This document shows, piece by piece, positions 22,160-33,216 of a stretch of 64,000 nucleotides of DNA (positions within the stretch are counted from its first letter, which is position 1; each line of letters starts with the position of its first letter). Both the position numbers and the translations under genes were made by a program. The notes under the pieces are model-generated. The model did no database searches, was not told the DNA's origin, and worked only from the letters and a program-made list of their open reading frames with translations. The stretch comes from Aphrocallistes beatrix (Eukaryota > Porifera > Hexactinellida > Sceptrulophora > Aphrocallistidae). The DNA is taken from NCBI GenBank assembly GCA_963281255.1, contig OY725489.1, forward strand, positions 6,758,523 to 6,822,522, written 5' to 3'.

Positions 22160-22646
22160 TCATAAGTTCTTTGACAAGTTTCGTTAGGTATAGTGTTTTA
22201 ATTTTCAGACAATATTAGTTAGTATGGTCTTTAGAGATTTTAATTCGAATATTTTCAATGATTATAAAAGATTTTGAGTCTAAAACCTAGAACTGTGTTT
22301 TGTTTGTTAGGATTGGGAGAAAATATATGTGCCGGCACGCAGCGAAAATCGCAAATCAAGACCCACTGCTTGCAGAGTTATCTTTCTAGAGTCTATAAAA
22401 TTATAGGAAAAATTGCTGTCACAATTTAGATCAGATTTTGGGGGATGTGAAAAAAGGTGCATTTGAGTGATTTTGCAAAAAGTACCTAATTTGAAACACT
22501 TTCCAATTTCTGATAATGAATTCATTGGATTTGTGGAATATTTCCATGGTGAATGAAGATATCTGGTGTGAAATTGTCATGGAACATCGATTATCAAGAC
22601 ATTGGGCTCTGATACGCGATTTCCGTTGCGTACCAGGGCAAACTTT
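22160..22646 (+). repeat. Family F MITE fragment
   Basis: It matches the interior of the complete F copy at 26512-27279 (TTTAGAGATTTTAATTCGAA, CACGCAGCGAAAATCG, CATGGAACATCGATTA). It includes both arms but lacks the CAGGGTGGGG ends. It is cut at its right by a family B element inserted at TTAA 22647-22650. Confidence 0.7.
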
Positions 22647-22650
22647 TTAA

Positions 22651-24045
22651 GGATACGGCCCCCGGAAAAACATATGATTTGGCTTACAGCATTAGATGAA
22701 AGTAGAGCTATAAGAGATGTAAAGCGTGGGCAGGTATCTCCGTCAAGAAATACCAGCACATTTCAAACCGTTTTTGATTCTGATTTCTAGTTTTTGAGAT
22801 ATAGTGTCTCAAAGTCTGTTTTTTTTGTTTTTCGCTAGCACATCTTAATGGTAGAAATCCGGCCACTCAAGGAATTGTATAGGACATACCAAGGAATCAA
22901 ATGCTTCCAAATCGAATCATAGATAGTCTACCATATTTGCAACTTCATTGGACCAAAAGAAAGTTAAAATGACAAAAATTGTAAATTTAAACGGTGTCCG
23001 AAAAAAAGGGGCAAAAAATGGCGAAAAATGTCTGTTTTTTAAGAATTCATGAATAAAATCACCAAGTTAGATATCGAGATATCGACAGTAAAGTGGTGCT
23101 ACGTTCATCGCCTAATGATATAGAACAACTCTTGAAATTTTCAAACCTCTATCTCAAACCAATTTTGACATAAAATTCTGTAAAACGGTCAATTTTGAAA
23201 TTTTAAAGCCCGAGATATATAGATTTTAAGTTTAGATGTTAAGAAGAATAGAAAATGAGTTATTAATAATGAACAAAAGCATTCACAGACATTTATTCGC
23301 ATTTATACTGCTGATTTAGGTATATTCAAACCAAATATTTACATAAAATAGCAAAAGTACCCTGAAAATCCACAAATTTCCTTGAGGCCACTAACTCCGA
23401 ATATTTTGAGATAATTGTAAATAATAATTCATATTCCTGGCACTGCGAAGTATAATCTATCAGTTTAGAATGAATAAAAAGCTTCTAAAAAGTACATTAA
23501 GAAGTGAGAACGAAAGTCTACTACTTTTAGTTTCGAAGTTAGGATTTGCGAATAATACTACGTCATCATATGGCAAAATCTAAAAACTTTCATTCTATGG
23601 GTGTAGTGCAAATATTATCAATGAATCATATATGTATCCTCATAAAAAGTATATTAGGAAGTGAGAACTAATAATTTGGGCGTATATTTATAGAGATAGA
23701 GAGCTGTCTCTTTTTGGTCCCTAAATGGGGGTTTTTGACCAATCTGGGAGAGCCAAGGCCAGAACTTTCAAAATAAATATCAAAAGTTCTCCAATTTTTC
23801 TGTACACAATATTAACTACATTTCTATACATTATTTAGCATAATAGCCACATTTGGATTCATATTTAATGTTTAGATTCGCCATTTTCTAATATATTCAA
23901 AGTTCTCCATAGAATTTTTATTACAATTAAATCAATGATTAATCGAGAAATATTTATTTTTTGACAAAGGAATGTTTGAGGGACCTATATATTTTCGCAT
24001 ATATCCTTTTATTTAAGAATATAATATAAGGATCAAGACAGTGCA
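22651..24045 (-). mobile_element. TTAA-flanked element family B, right-truncated copy
   Basis: After TTAA the end reads GGATACGGCCCCCGG then AACATATGATTTGGCTTACA. It is colinear with the complete copy at 45162-47157 read in reverse, through GTGTCCGAAAAAAAGGGG, GACATTTATTCGC and AAATGGCGAATC-type sequence, and stops near ATATCCTTTTATTTAAG. The left-end inverted repeat is missing. No coding. Confidence 0.75.
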
Positions 24046-24187
24046 TATCCTCGGTTATCCGAACACTTTGGTTCCTTGGAAAGTTACTATTTTTAAAACT
24101 ATTAGAAACTAGTGTTCGTTTGATAGAAAGTTATTTGCTTGCTATTCCGTATTTAATATTTATTCTTTATCTAGAAACAGATTCTTG

Positions 24188-24560
24188 AATTTGGGGAGGG
24201 AGGCGGCGGTGGAGATGGCAGCGGCGGCAGCGGTAGAGGTAGCAGATACGGCAGAGGTAGCAGAGGTGGCAGTTGCGGCAGAGGCAGAGGCAGAGGCAGA
24301 GGCAGAGGCAGCCGATGCGGCAGAGGTAGAGGCAGCGGCGGAGGTGGCAGAGGCGGCAGAGGCAGCGGCGGAGGTGGCAGAGGTAGCAGAGGTGGCAGAT
24401 GAGGCAGATGCGGCAGAGGCAGAGGCAGAGGCAGCGGCGGAGGTGGCAGAGGTGACAGAGGTGGAGGTGGCAGAGGCGGCAGAGGTGGAGGTGGCAGAGG
24501 TGGCAGATGCGGCAGATGAGGCAGATGCGGCAGAGGCAGAGGCAGAGGCAGAGGGAAGGA
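24188..24560. repeat. Purine-rich GGCAGA/GGCGGA low-complexity block
   Basis: It consists of imperfect GGCAGA, GGCGGA, GGTGGC and GGTAGC words for about 370 bp, a sharp GC and purine bias against AT-rich flanks. Because few stops can form, several frames stay open: Ala/Glu/Val-rich (154 codons from 24185), Gly/Arg-rich, and Ser/Ala or Leu/Pro on the minus strand. The Gly/Arg frame (RGRGRG, GGRGGRG) resembles an RGG tract. It has two TGA codons and then runs into GKEFDDQYGTSYFTRYW. A transcribed RGG-type exon cannot be excluded, but a simple repeat is the safer call. Confidence 0.8.
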
Positions 24561-24643
24561 GTTTGATGACCAATATGGAACGTCGTACTTCACTCGTTAT
24601 TGGAAATTATATTGAACTAATTTGGACCAATTTGGGCCATATA

Positions 24644-24905
24644 CACTAAACGGACAAAAATATTTCAACACTTGATTCTTTCCCATACAAATAATACTAA
24701 AATGTGTCTATTCATGAAGAGGGTTACTTCCAAACGGTATGGGATACAGCTAATTGGATTCCAGATTCGAATAATACGCATTCAAATTAGTCACAGATTA
24801 ATTTTGCTAATTAATCATTAATTCCTAACTTTTTGTAATTATCAATCAGTGCCACCTTATGCCACATAAACCATTTTGCCCACTATACATGATGGCAATG
24901 AATTA
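24644..24905 (+). mobile_element. Tc1-type MITE family T, one end only
   Basis: TA then CACTAAACGGACAAAAATAT opens the copy. The family interior follows (TGTCTATTCATGAAGA, CAGTGCCACCTTATGCCAC). The right end is lost. Confidence 0.7.
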
Positions 24906-25965
24906 CCTGTAGTGGCTGAGGCTGATAAGATTGCGAATATATTTATGTTTTAATGATATTTTTGTTGTGTTATAGGTGATCTATTTATGATCTTATAGAG
25001 AAGTATAAAATCACAGTTATTAAGTCGGATCATCGTTTTCTCGTCAGGTTAATATCTCGCCAATAAGAAAAGAGAAGTGAACTTATGATTCATCAACTGT
25101 TGTTGAGTATGATGGGTGAGTCTACGATATAATGCTACATATTATTATATTGTGAATTTGTATTTGAGTTAATGGTTTGTAATTAGACGATGAAATAACA
25201 AAGGTAGCTACCATTAATCCAACCCTGATACGACCAAAGTCAACAAAATAAGAAGTTAGAAGCAGATCCATTATGAGTAAACAATGCAAAGAAATACCTC
25301 AATCCATATTCAGTTGATAAAGTGCCAAGCCATGTATTGCACTCACACTATCTACTAACTGCAACAAGACATCCAATATACCAATTAACCTTCCTCAAAT
25401 TTCTCACAAACACTACTTGGTGTGCAGTAAGGCTATAAGCTTCGTAGCTCTATTTTGCATGGAGAGGACCAGGGAGGTGGCTATTAGGGGAGGAGGAGGC
25501 CATCATAGTAAATCCACTTCTCCGAGAGAGGAACGAGAAGCAGGAAGGAAGATTACAAACTCTGCGTAGCTTTACTTATATATTCACCTTTGTATGTATT
25601 TAATAATTGTATAATAATTGATTATTATTACGGCACAGAAGTTAAAGTATATATTGTACAGAAACCTCTGGTAATAAGATCGTATTGAAAGTAGACGCAC
25701 ATACGCACATGCGATTTGAGGCTAAAAGGTATATACCAGATCGAGTTTTACCAAGAATCGGCATTACATTTATACAAGGATCCAATGTCTACTGTATTCA
25801 TTCGAAATGGGCTTTATTGGGGAGTCTTTCTATCACAACCATGTGCTCCTGGTTCCATGTTTTTCCAAATTTCCGAGTTGAGGTTGAGTTGAGGTTGAAA
25901 AATAGAAAACTTGACAAATGATCCAGAATGAAAATTCTCCAATTTGAAATTGGTTTACGCCATTT
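24906..25965. other. Unassigned stretch with splice-like sites
   Basis: A short ATG frame (MIHQLLLSMMG) at 25084-25116 is followed at once by GTGAGTC, a good donor site, with TTTTCTCGTCAG upstream as a possible acceptor. 25440-25540 is purine-rich and less AT-rich than the surroundings. The 78-codon ORF at 25685-25921 has no recognisable domain. This could be a 5' region of a host gene, but it is unproven. Confidence 0.3.
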
Positions 25966-25969
25966 CAAT

Positions 25970-26511
25970 GCCTATTTTTAGTGCAGCTCCTATAGGGAGA
26001 TGCCCTTATGGCATGGACGGAGTATCTCGTCGGTCCGTATGTATGTATGTATGTATGTATGTCCGTACGCGCGCTACTGCAAATCAAACGTCCAAATTTT
26101 ACCAAATTTCGCAAGTAGGATCTCTTTATGGTGTAGATGTGCACCGTCAACATTTTTTCGCAAAATCTCATCACTTCCGGCTTTTATGTATGAGTATATA
26201 TTCATATTTTAACACCTCCACTGCAAAGCTTTGTTTATAGATATAAGTAAGATATCAACGACTAATGTAGGGTATTTCACCACGTAGGATCCGATTTTCG
26301 CACTTTGAAAGTAATAATATAAATATTTTATGAGTTTCTAACATATGTACATATATATACATATTTTCACACCTTTCAATAAAATCTTATTTTGAGCTAA
26401 AAGCGAGTTCTCAACGACTAATATAGGATATTTTAATACGGAGATTCCGATACTAACAATTTTGAAAGTATAATATGAATATTTTATGAGTTTCTAACAT
26501 ATGTATATATA
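25970..26511 (+). repeat. Dispersed repeat family J, left part
   Basis: It starts near AGTGCAGCTCCTATAGGGAG, with GGCATGGACGG, ACCAAATTTCGCAAGTAGGA, TTTATGGTGTAGATGTGCAC and TCTCAACGACTAATATAGG. It continues at 27282-27505 after an inserted F element. Other copies are at 28470-28990 and 39590-40030. It includes a (GTAT)n run at 26034-26062. No coding is evident. Confidence 0.7.
26034..26062. repeat. (GTAT)n microsatellite
   Basis: About six consecutive GTAT units, ending in GTCCGTACGCGCGC. Confidence 0.9.
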
Positions 26512-27279
26512 CAGGGTGGGGAATAAGTTATGCCACAAGCTTCATTAGGTATAAAATTTCTTATACTCAAACGATCTTAGTTATTATGGTCCTTAGAGAT
26601 TGTAATTCGAATATCCTCAATGATTTTAAAAGATTTTCGATGCTATGACTTAGAAATGTGTTTTGTATGGTGAGTTTTCAGAAAAAAAATGTGTCCTGGT
26701 ACGCAGCGAAAATCGTGAATCAGGGCCCACTGCTTTTCAAGTTATCTTCCCAGAGTCTTCAAATTCTAGGAAAAATTAGCTCACACATTTTCCTCGAACA
26801 CTCTAAATTTGTAGAGTATAAAATGTTCAGATCAGTGCATTTTGAAGACCAATTGGATCAGATTTCTTTGTGATGTGAAAAAAAGTGCCATTTGGGGAAT
26901 TTTGCAAAATGTACCTAATTTGAACTGTGACTGAATAACTTTTTCTCGTTTCTGATAACGAATTCAGTGGATTTATGAAATATTTCTATGGCGAATGAAA
27001 GCTACCAGGTGCTAAATCGTCATGGAACATCGATTATGAAGACATTTTTTACAGAAGCAGTGGGCTCTGATTCACGATTTTCGCTGCGGACCAGGACACA
27101 TTTTTTTTCTCAAAACTCACCATACAAAACACATTTCTAAGTGATAGAATCGAAAAATCTTTTAAAATCATTGAAAATATTCGAATTACAATCTCTAAGG
27201 ACCATAATAACTAAGATTGTTTTAGGATAAGAAATTTTATACCTAATGAAATTTGTGGCTGAACTTATTCCCCACCCTG
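26512..27279. mobile_element. Complete mariner-type foldback MITE F (768 bp)
   Basis: Ends CAGGGTGGGGAATAAGTT and AACTTATTCCCCACCCTG are inverted and flanked by TA. Inversion extends some 220 bp into each side, for example GCAGCGAAAATCGTGAATC against GATTCACGATTTTCGCTGC. It sits in the (TA) part of repeat family J. The ORF at 26658-26873 is not conserved in the other F copies. Confidence 0.85.
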
Positions 27280-27281
27280 TA

Positions 27282-27505
27282 CATATTTTCACACCTTTTA
27301 AGAAAAACTTATTTTGAGCTAAAAGCTAGCTCTCAATGGCAAATATAGGATATTTTAAAACGTAGATTCCAAATTTCATACTTAGAATGCCGTAAGATTA
27401 GTCATTCACGTTGTAATCCGATATTTATATTACGTACATGTTCCTTCCAGTCACTTCCTGGACTGCATGCACTATCCGTCTGTCGACCGACATTTGTAAC
27501 ATATG
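27282..27505 (+). repeat. Repeat family J, right part
   Basis: It resumes with CATATTTTCACACC and ends CCTTCCAGTCACTTCCTGGA then CCGTCTGTCGACCGACATTT. The terminal GTCTGTCGACCGAC can form a short hairpin and is shared by all copies. Confidence 0.65.
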
Positions 27506-27562
27506 TGCGTAACTTAAAATTATATATTTTCTGTATATACACATAAATCGATATGTAGATAG

Positions 27563-28046
27563 CAGGGTTGAAACCGAATAGTTGATTATTCGGTTTAACC
27601 AAATATTATTTGCAAATAATTGATATTTGGTTTGTAACCAAATATCATTATTTGGTATTCGGTTGAGAACCAAATAATTTGGTCAACCGAATAATTTGGT
27701 CAACTGAATATTTAGCCAAACAAATAATTTGCATGCTTTCCAAACACAATAATCATGTTCTTACAAGAAGTGGTCCGAACACAAATAAATATAATAGGCT
27801 TACTTATACTTGAATATATTTTTGTATAAATATTTATATAAACAATTTATGGAAAAATATAATCAAGTATTATTTGGTTGACCAAATTATTCGGTTGACC
27901 AAATTATTTGGTTGGCCAAATTATTTGGTTGACCAAATATTCGGTTGACCAAATTATTCGGTTAGACCATTATTCGGCTAACCAAATTATTTGGTCTACC
28001 CATTATTCGGTTAAATTGGTATTTGGTTGAAGCGGTTTCAACCTTG
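27563..28046. mobile_element. hAT MITE (484 bp) built of AACCAAATAAT repeats
   Basis: A perfect 8-bp duplication GTAGATAG (27555-27562 and 28047-28054) flanks inverted ends CAGGGTTGAAACCG and CGGTTTCAACCTTG. Inside, words like AACCRAATAATTTGGTCAA repeat on the left and their reverse complement on the right, making a long inverted array with a central AT-rich loop. Eight-bp duplication and CAGGG ends fit hAT. No coding. Confidence 0.9.
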
Positions 28047-28054
28047 GTAGATAG

Positions 28055-28437
28055 TATATAGATATAATCTTTCTCTGTCACCAGGATTCAACAATTAGCT
28101 AATTTGCTGTATCAATTTGCTATGATCCAGACAACTAAATGAAAGCGATCACTTTATGTCTTGGACACCTGTGACTTGCCTACTTCACCTACTAGCAAGA
28201 ACGTAAGTTTAATTTATTAATAAAACTATTGCTATGTGTACGTACTAAAAAAATCCCAAATTCCAATGTCAACAATTTCTAAAATTCTAATTGCAAGTAT
28301 GGACAAATTCCAATCTTAGAGATAGTCGTTTCCACTAATACATTCTGATGCTAATTTCTAAAAAGATTGAATTCTGTACAGGAAAATCACAAAAATCACA
28401 ATCTTCCCCACTGCGGCCTCCTGCTGTTGTGATGCAC
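28055..28437. other. Spacer with one well-formed non-coding exon candidate
   Basis: 28062-28084 ends TCTTTCTCTGTCACCAG (acceptor-like), and at 28203 GTAAGTTT is a strong donor, giving a 118-bp internal segment. All three frames contain stops, so it could only be untranslated. The rest is unassigned. Confidence 0.3.
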
Positions 28438-28462
28438 TTGTATTGTATTGTATTGTATTGAG
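28438..28462. repeat. (TTGTA)n microsatellite
   Basis: Five TTGTA/TATTG units in a row. Confidence 0.9.
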
Positions 28463-28469
28463 AACTCTC

Positions 28470-28990
28470 ATTTCTAGTACAGCTCCTATTATAGGAGATT
28501 CTTTATTGTATGGACGGTGTTGAACGCAAGTCTGCGTGATCTTGGAAAACTAGTATTATTATCATAAAATTTAATCATATTTTCACATCTTTTTATGTAG
28601 ACGTGTATTTTCTGCTTGAAAAGAAGTCTCAACGGCTAATAAGCCTGTATGTAATTTAGTAAAAGTAGATTTCGATTTTCGCACTTGTAAAATGTTGATA
28701 TCAAAATTCAATGGTGTAATAGCATACATATATCAATATTAGCTTATTATGAACAAACCCTCTGTGTCCCAATTTGACCGGTTCTATAGAATTTCTATTA
28801 TTTCGATTTCGCTTCCTATGTATGTCTCTCTCTCTCTCTATTGTCTCTCTATTGTGAAAATATTTTGGATCCCCATGGGGTTCATAATGATATGCGACCC
28901 TGACTGTATTTTTCCAATTTCGATACTATTATTCACTGTTTTTGTGGTGCTTTTCTATCGGTATGTCGACCGATATTTTTAATATTAGTG
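28470..28990 (+). repeat. Repeat family J, diverged copy
   Basis: GTACAGCTCCTATTATAGGA and GTATGGACGG at the left, AAGTCTCAACGGCTAATAAG in the middle and CGGTATGTCGACCGATATTT at the right match the family order. The 77-codon ORF inside is hydrophobic noise. Confidence 0.65.
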
Positions 28991-29105
28991 ACGGAGTTTC
29001 AAATTCCCTGGGCTAGATTGATGCATAGATCTATATTATAGTATAAATGAGCAAACAAGTATATCATACTATTCTAATGGTGGCATGCTACTACAGAAAC
29101 GATAG

Positions 29106-31477
29106 TTATACAGCTTCTACACAGGACTCGAATTCCAAGTCACATTTCCTACAGATATAAGGATCATCTCCCACGTCCTTTAGACTGGTATTGACGCATC
29201 CACAGTGAAACCATCTCAGGCAGAACTCACAACCTAACCAGTCATCATTCGCCCTCTTTCCCCCGGTTGGGCAGTTATGTTGTTCACATTCCTCGCAAAC
29301 TGTTTCAGAGTCATCAGGGTTAACACTCGTGGAAGGTAATTCTTTCATGGCAACAGATGAGAGCTCAGTACCAAAAACTCCAGATTTATAGGTCGTAGTA
29401 TCCTTTTCACGTCTACGCCTATAGGATTCTGCTGCAATGAATTGGGATTTAAGAACTCTCCGACGCCTCTTTTGAGTAGCCATAACGGCTTTAAGTTCAC
29501 AGCGGCTCATTTCTTTATCCATCGATGCTAAGTGTTCAAGAGTTATACGGCTGCATTGTACTGCTTGATTTGACAGAATAGCAGCAAGCATCATTGAACC
29601 TTCATTGAAAGTGCACACAGCAATAGCAGCAGCGGCTTGAAGTGACTTTCGTCCTACACGTTTTGTCTTTGGAGCATTATGCCATACAACTGAATGTAGC
29701 GACTCATTACAGTTCTGTGTTAATCCCATTGTCAGAGCGGAACACATTTCAATGCTTGCAAATTTCTTGAAAACACCTTCCAGGCGCGAATACTCGTCTT
29801 TATTCAGATAGGGTTGTCGGAGTTTGGGAGGTGGATGAGAGGTATTCTCAGCTGAAATTGCGAGGCCCTTTTGAAAGTAACACCAGGATTCTTTTGAGTG
29901 TGGGCAACGATCGTGCTCCTCGAACAAATGATTCATCAGTGTGTAAATGGCGTTTTGAATGTCTAGTGGTGTTCTGCCCCTGTTCTTGCCAATAACAAGA
30001 GCGTATAGATGAGCAGATCTCTCGACTTTTGATGCGGGTATTGGCTTGGAGGGTATTGTTTTCGTAGTTGTCTTCTTCTTTTTGAGGTGTTTCTTTAATC
30101 GTTTTTGCGTGTGCCCAAGACATTCCTCTTTCCGGATAACTTCCATTCCTTTGAAGGATTATTTTCTTCTAACCTTTTGAAAGAGCTTGAGTCTCCATCT
30201 CCCACATATGTAGTAGAGGCTAGAGAATGCTTGTCAACTGATCTACCTCAGATTTCCATTGCAGCAGAAGATTCCATCGCCTGACTTGTTCCAGAGAAGT
30301 TAGCTGGGCATTCGCTCGAATGTTTCTCCCAGTATTCGCTGTATTCCTCTGGGTTTTCTTTCTTACGTTCTTACGTCCATCTGATACATTTGTTACACAC
30401 GCGTTCGTAAAGGACGTAGTCAAGGACTTTCCCCGTTTTGACTTCAATAGCCCCGGCGAATCCTTGATTACTAAAATGCCGCGCCTGTGCTAAGATCCGT
30501 CAAAGCCCACCGCGCATACCTTGCAACCAGGAATATTAGATGACTCAGCTTTGGCTCTCACTTCTTTTGCTATCAAGTACATGGATTGCTGGCATATTTT
30601 ATCTGTAGAAAGGACCAATTGCTCGAATAGAAACTTGGACATTCTATGCCAGGTATTTTGTATATCAAGGAGGTTGCAGGTCAGTCGAAAATCACTCCAG
30701 CTCATAGAAGTACAGTGTGCTGCTAGTAAAGCTCTAACGTTGACTTCCGACTTTTTCCGGCAAAGCATTTGAGGATCGTTCACGGCTTCATTAGATTTCA
30801 TTACAACCGGACAGGATGTGGGAAATTCAGCAAGCACAAGATGGCAGCGACTGCATTTCAACAAGAGATATGATTGTAACCCATCACGAAAAGCGTATTG
30901 ATACAGATTCAATCTACCAGTGCAGTGTGCCTCAGTGCATCTTAATAGAGAAAATACCGTACCCAGTATATCGATATCAATTATTTGCGAGCCATGAGGA
31001 ACGTAGAGATCACGAAATGATTGAGCTCCATCCTTCTGTACCATAATACTGAGGCGTTTATTGGGCTGAGGAAACTTCACTTGCTGTAAAAGTGTTTTAG
31101 ATTTCGGAGTGCTAGTAGGAAGGATTAATCGCTTTGTGGTGGATGGTGTGAAAGTAGATTTTCTTTTGACTCCCTCACTCTTCCGAAACCTCCCAGTATT
31201 GAGTTTATGTCCTCGCTTTTTAGTATGAACTGGGGTAGCTGGTGCCGTGTTCTTCGGGTGTCTGCGAAGAGAGGGCTACTTGAGAGAGAGTAGATCTGAG
31301 CTCAGTAGGCGTGGATGCTGTTAAATCAGTTGGGGTTGTTGGGACTTTGAATATGAAATCACCTTAATTGTCAGACCCACTTGACTCCATGCTAGATTCA
31401 AAATCAGCCGGAATGCAAACCTTCGGGAGATCTGCGCTGCGAAATGTAGAAATAGTTTCTTGTTCTGAAGAAGACAT
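29106..31477 (-). pseudogene. Mutator-like transposase pseudogene with C-terminal PHD finger
   Basis: On the minus strand an ATG at 31477 opens a Thr/Lys-rich N terminus interrupted by TAA and a frameshift. 31080-30490 then carries NVRALLAAHCTSMSWSDF and ends VCAVGFDGS. A TAG stands where Trp is expected. Shifted frames follow: GFAGAIEVKTGKVLDYV, NPEEYSEYWEKHSSECP, SLASTTYVGDGDSSSF (about 30215-30185). The last 346 codons hold EECLGHTQKRL, CPHSKESWCYFQK (81-93), TQNCNESLHSVVWH (143-156) and a PHD-type finger: C284, C287, C292, C306, C309, H314, C317, C332, C335. Blocks and order match mutator-like transposases common in arthropods. Two or more stops and several frameshifts make it dead unless the assembly is wrong. 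No terminal repeats located. Confidence 0.8.
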
Positions 31478-31891
31478 TTTTTGAATTAGTTATAACATTA
31501 ATTATTTCCATACTTATATTGATTTCGTGTAACTCGTTAAAATTAACTGCAGTTGTAGTGCCCTCCATTGTTCCACCTCACATGCTAATAATAGAACTAT
31601 GAAGTTTCTTGTAATGTAGTGACAGAATTCTAAATATAGCTAGCCATGTACAATACACATGCACATGTTGATATTTTTAGAATTTTGCTAATTATGGATG
31701 GTGTTTGCATTTCTCAATTTCTTACTAACCTAAATTCCAATTACACTTGGTTGTAACGTGCTTACATATCTACTGTTATGTGTGCATTGCTATTGTGACA
31801 TATTGTTGTCTGGGATGGAAAATGGAACCTTGAATGGGGCACCTCCCAATAACGCGCACCCATATGTGGTCTGTAAAGAACCTTTTTGTTC
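31478..31891. other. Spacer upstream of the Mutator-like pseudogene
   Basis: AT-rich, no feature recognised. It may include the promoter side of the old element. Confidence 0.35.
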
Positions 31892-31899
31892 GCATAAAA

Positions 31900-32099
31900 C
31901 AGTGGTTCCCAACCCCTTTTACCTCGTGCACCTCTTGACACCTAAAAATTATTTTGTGCACCCCAGGACCTATGCCAGGATCTAGGAGTAATGTGCATAT
32001 AATTTCAAAAATAATTTTGTTAAAAATGCTCAAAATTCAGTTCTAATCCTTGTCCCGTGCACCCCTAGGGGTTCATGCACCCCAGTTTGGGAACCGCTG
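31900..32099. mobile_element. hAT (Charlie-like) MITE, 200 bp
   Basis: A perfect 8-bp duplication GCATAAAA (31892-31899 and 32100-32107) flanks CAGTGGTTCCCAACCCC and GTTTGGGAACCGCTG. Inside, GTGCACCCCAGGACC and GTGCACCCCTAGGGG repeat. This is a textbook hAT end sequence. No coding. Confidence 0.92.
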
Positions 32100-32107
32100 G
32101 CATAAAA

Positions 32108-33216
32108 TATGTTGAAAGTACTGTTAATCCAAACACCATCAAGGATATTTATCTATCTATTTTTGTTGATTATATTTGTAAACGCCTAAATTTTAAACTC
32201 GTTGATGTGTAGCCATTTGTAGTCTAGTGACTTTTAATAATTATTTTGGGAAAGGGAGCACGGTTGGACAAGTTTAGCATGCTTTTTGTGGTGATTATGT
32301 AGACCAAAAGGGATGAATTTGAAATAGGCGACATTTATTCTGAGAAAGTCACTCGACCCTGTGCCTGTGGATCAAAACAAATTATTGCAATCTTGCATTT
32401 TGGACGAAATTCCCTATTCACAAATCATTGTCAAATTTAGACCGAGCGGAGTCGCAAGAGGGATCACTCGATAGGGTTCAAACAAGTTTTAAGAATGGAA
32501 TGTTGTCACATTCCTATGCTGCTATGATGTTGCTAGAGGGCTAAGTTTGTCGAATAAGACGACTTGTATTCAAAGTCATTTGTCGCATTTGTGGCTGCAA
32601 ATATCTGATGAGTCTACTCTCGGTGTCCAAATAAACTGGCCCCCGCTTATTAATTAATGTTTTTTTCTAGCCCCCCTCCCCCGTTTATTAAATCTCGTAA
32701 ATTGACTTTGAAAGTTTTACCCAAAAATGGTTTATATCGCATGTAGTATTTCATCAATTATCTTCTATCTGAAATCAATAGAATATTTTATTTCTTATTC
32801 TACGTAGATATTATGTTGAGTATTACTGTGTGATACATCAACTAATTTCAAATCAACCCTCCCGTATAACCACTAGAGTATACTTACAACCTCCTCTCAA
32901 AAATGTTATAGATTTAAATTGCGAATTCCATGGAAAATCAAGGGTAAATTAGTGATGTCTTTTATATCAGGTCTGTGTGTGCCACTTGCTCCAGGCCGGA
33001 CTCCAGCACTCTTTTTAGAACTGTGCTACAATATTGCATAGCATCATAGATCCAATATAATAATATATGAAGCAGACAAATGGTATTATGTAAGTCTAGT
33101 GATATTATTCCTGATTTATCAACAAGTACATTATTATTATAATAGTTATAGTACTAAGTACTAATAGTTGTAAAGTAATAGAAATGAATCACATGATTGT
33201 TACATACATACAAAAT
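32108..33216. other. Mostly unassigned stretch
   Basis: 32440-32525 is a copy of short repeat L. Near 32640-32680 there is a pyrimidine-rich run (CTAGCCCCCCTCCCCCG). The remainder has no recognised ORF or repeat and may contain the 3' flank of the ORF at 33217-33753. Confidence 0.35.

Noticed and set aside
24160-24649. Long overlapping ORFs (137-154 codons) of Ala/Glu/Val, Ala/Ser/Thr or Leu/Pro composition
   Set aside because: They come from a T-poor hexamer repeat in which stops cannot form. Several frames on both strands are open at once, so openness is not evidence of coding.
26600-27260. Long inverted arms read as a pre-microRNA or RNA gene
   Set aside because: TA-flanked CAGGGTGGGG ends explain the structure as a foldback MITE. 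Small-RNA production cannot be judged from sequence.
28749-28982. Hydrophobic 77-codon ORF as a membrane protein
   Set aside because: It falls inside repeat family J and is broken in the other copies. Hydrophobicity reflects T-rich codons.
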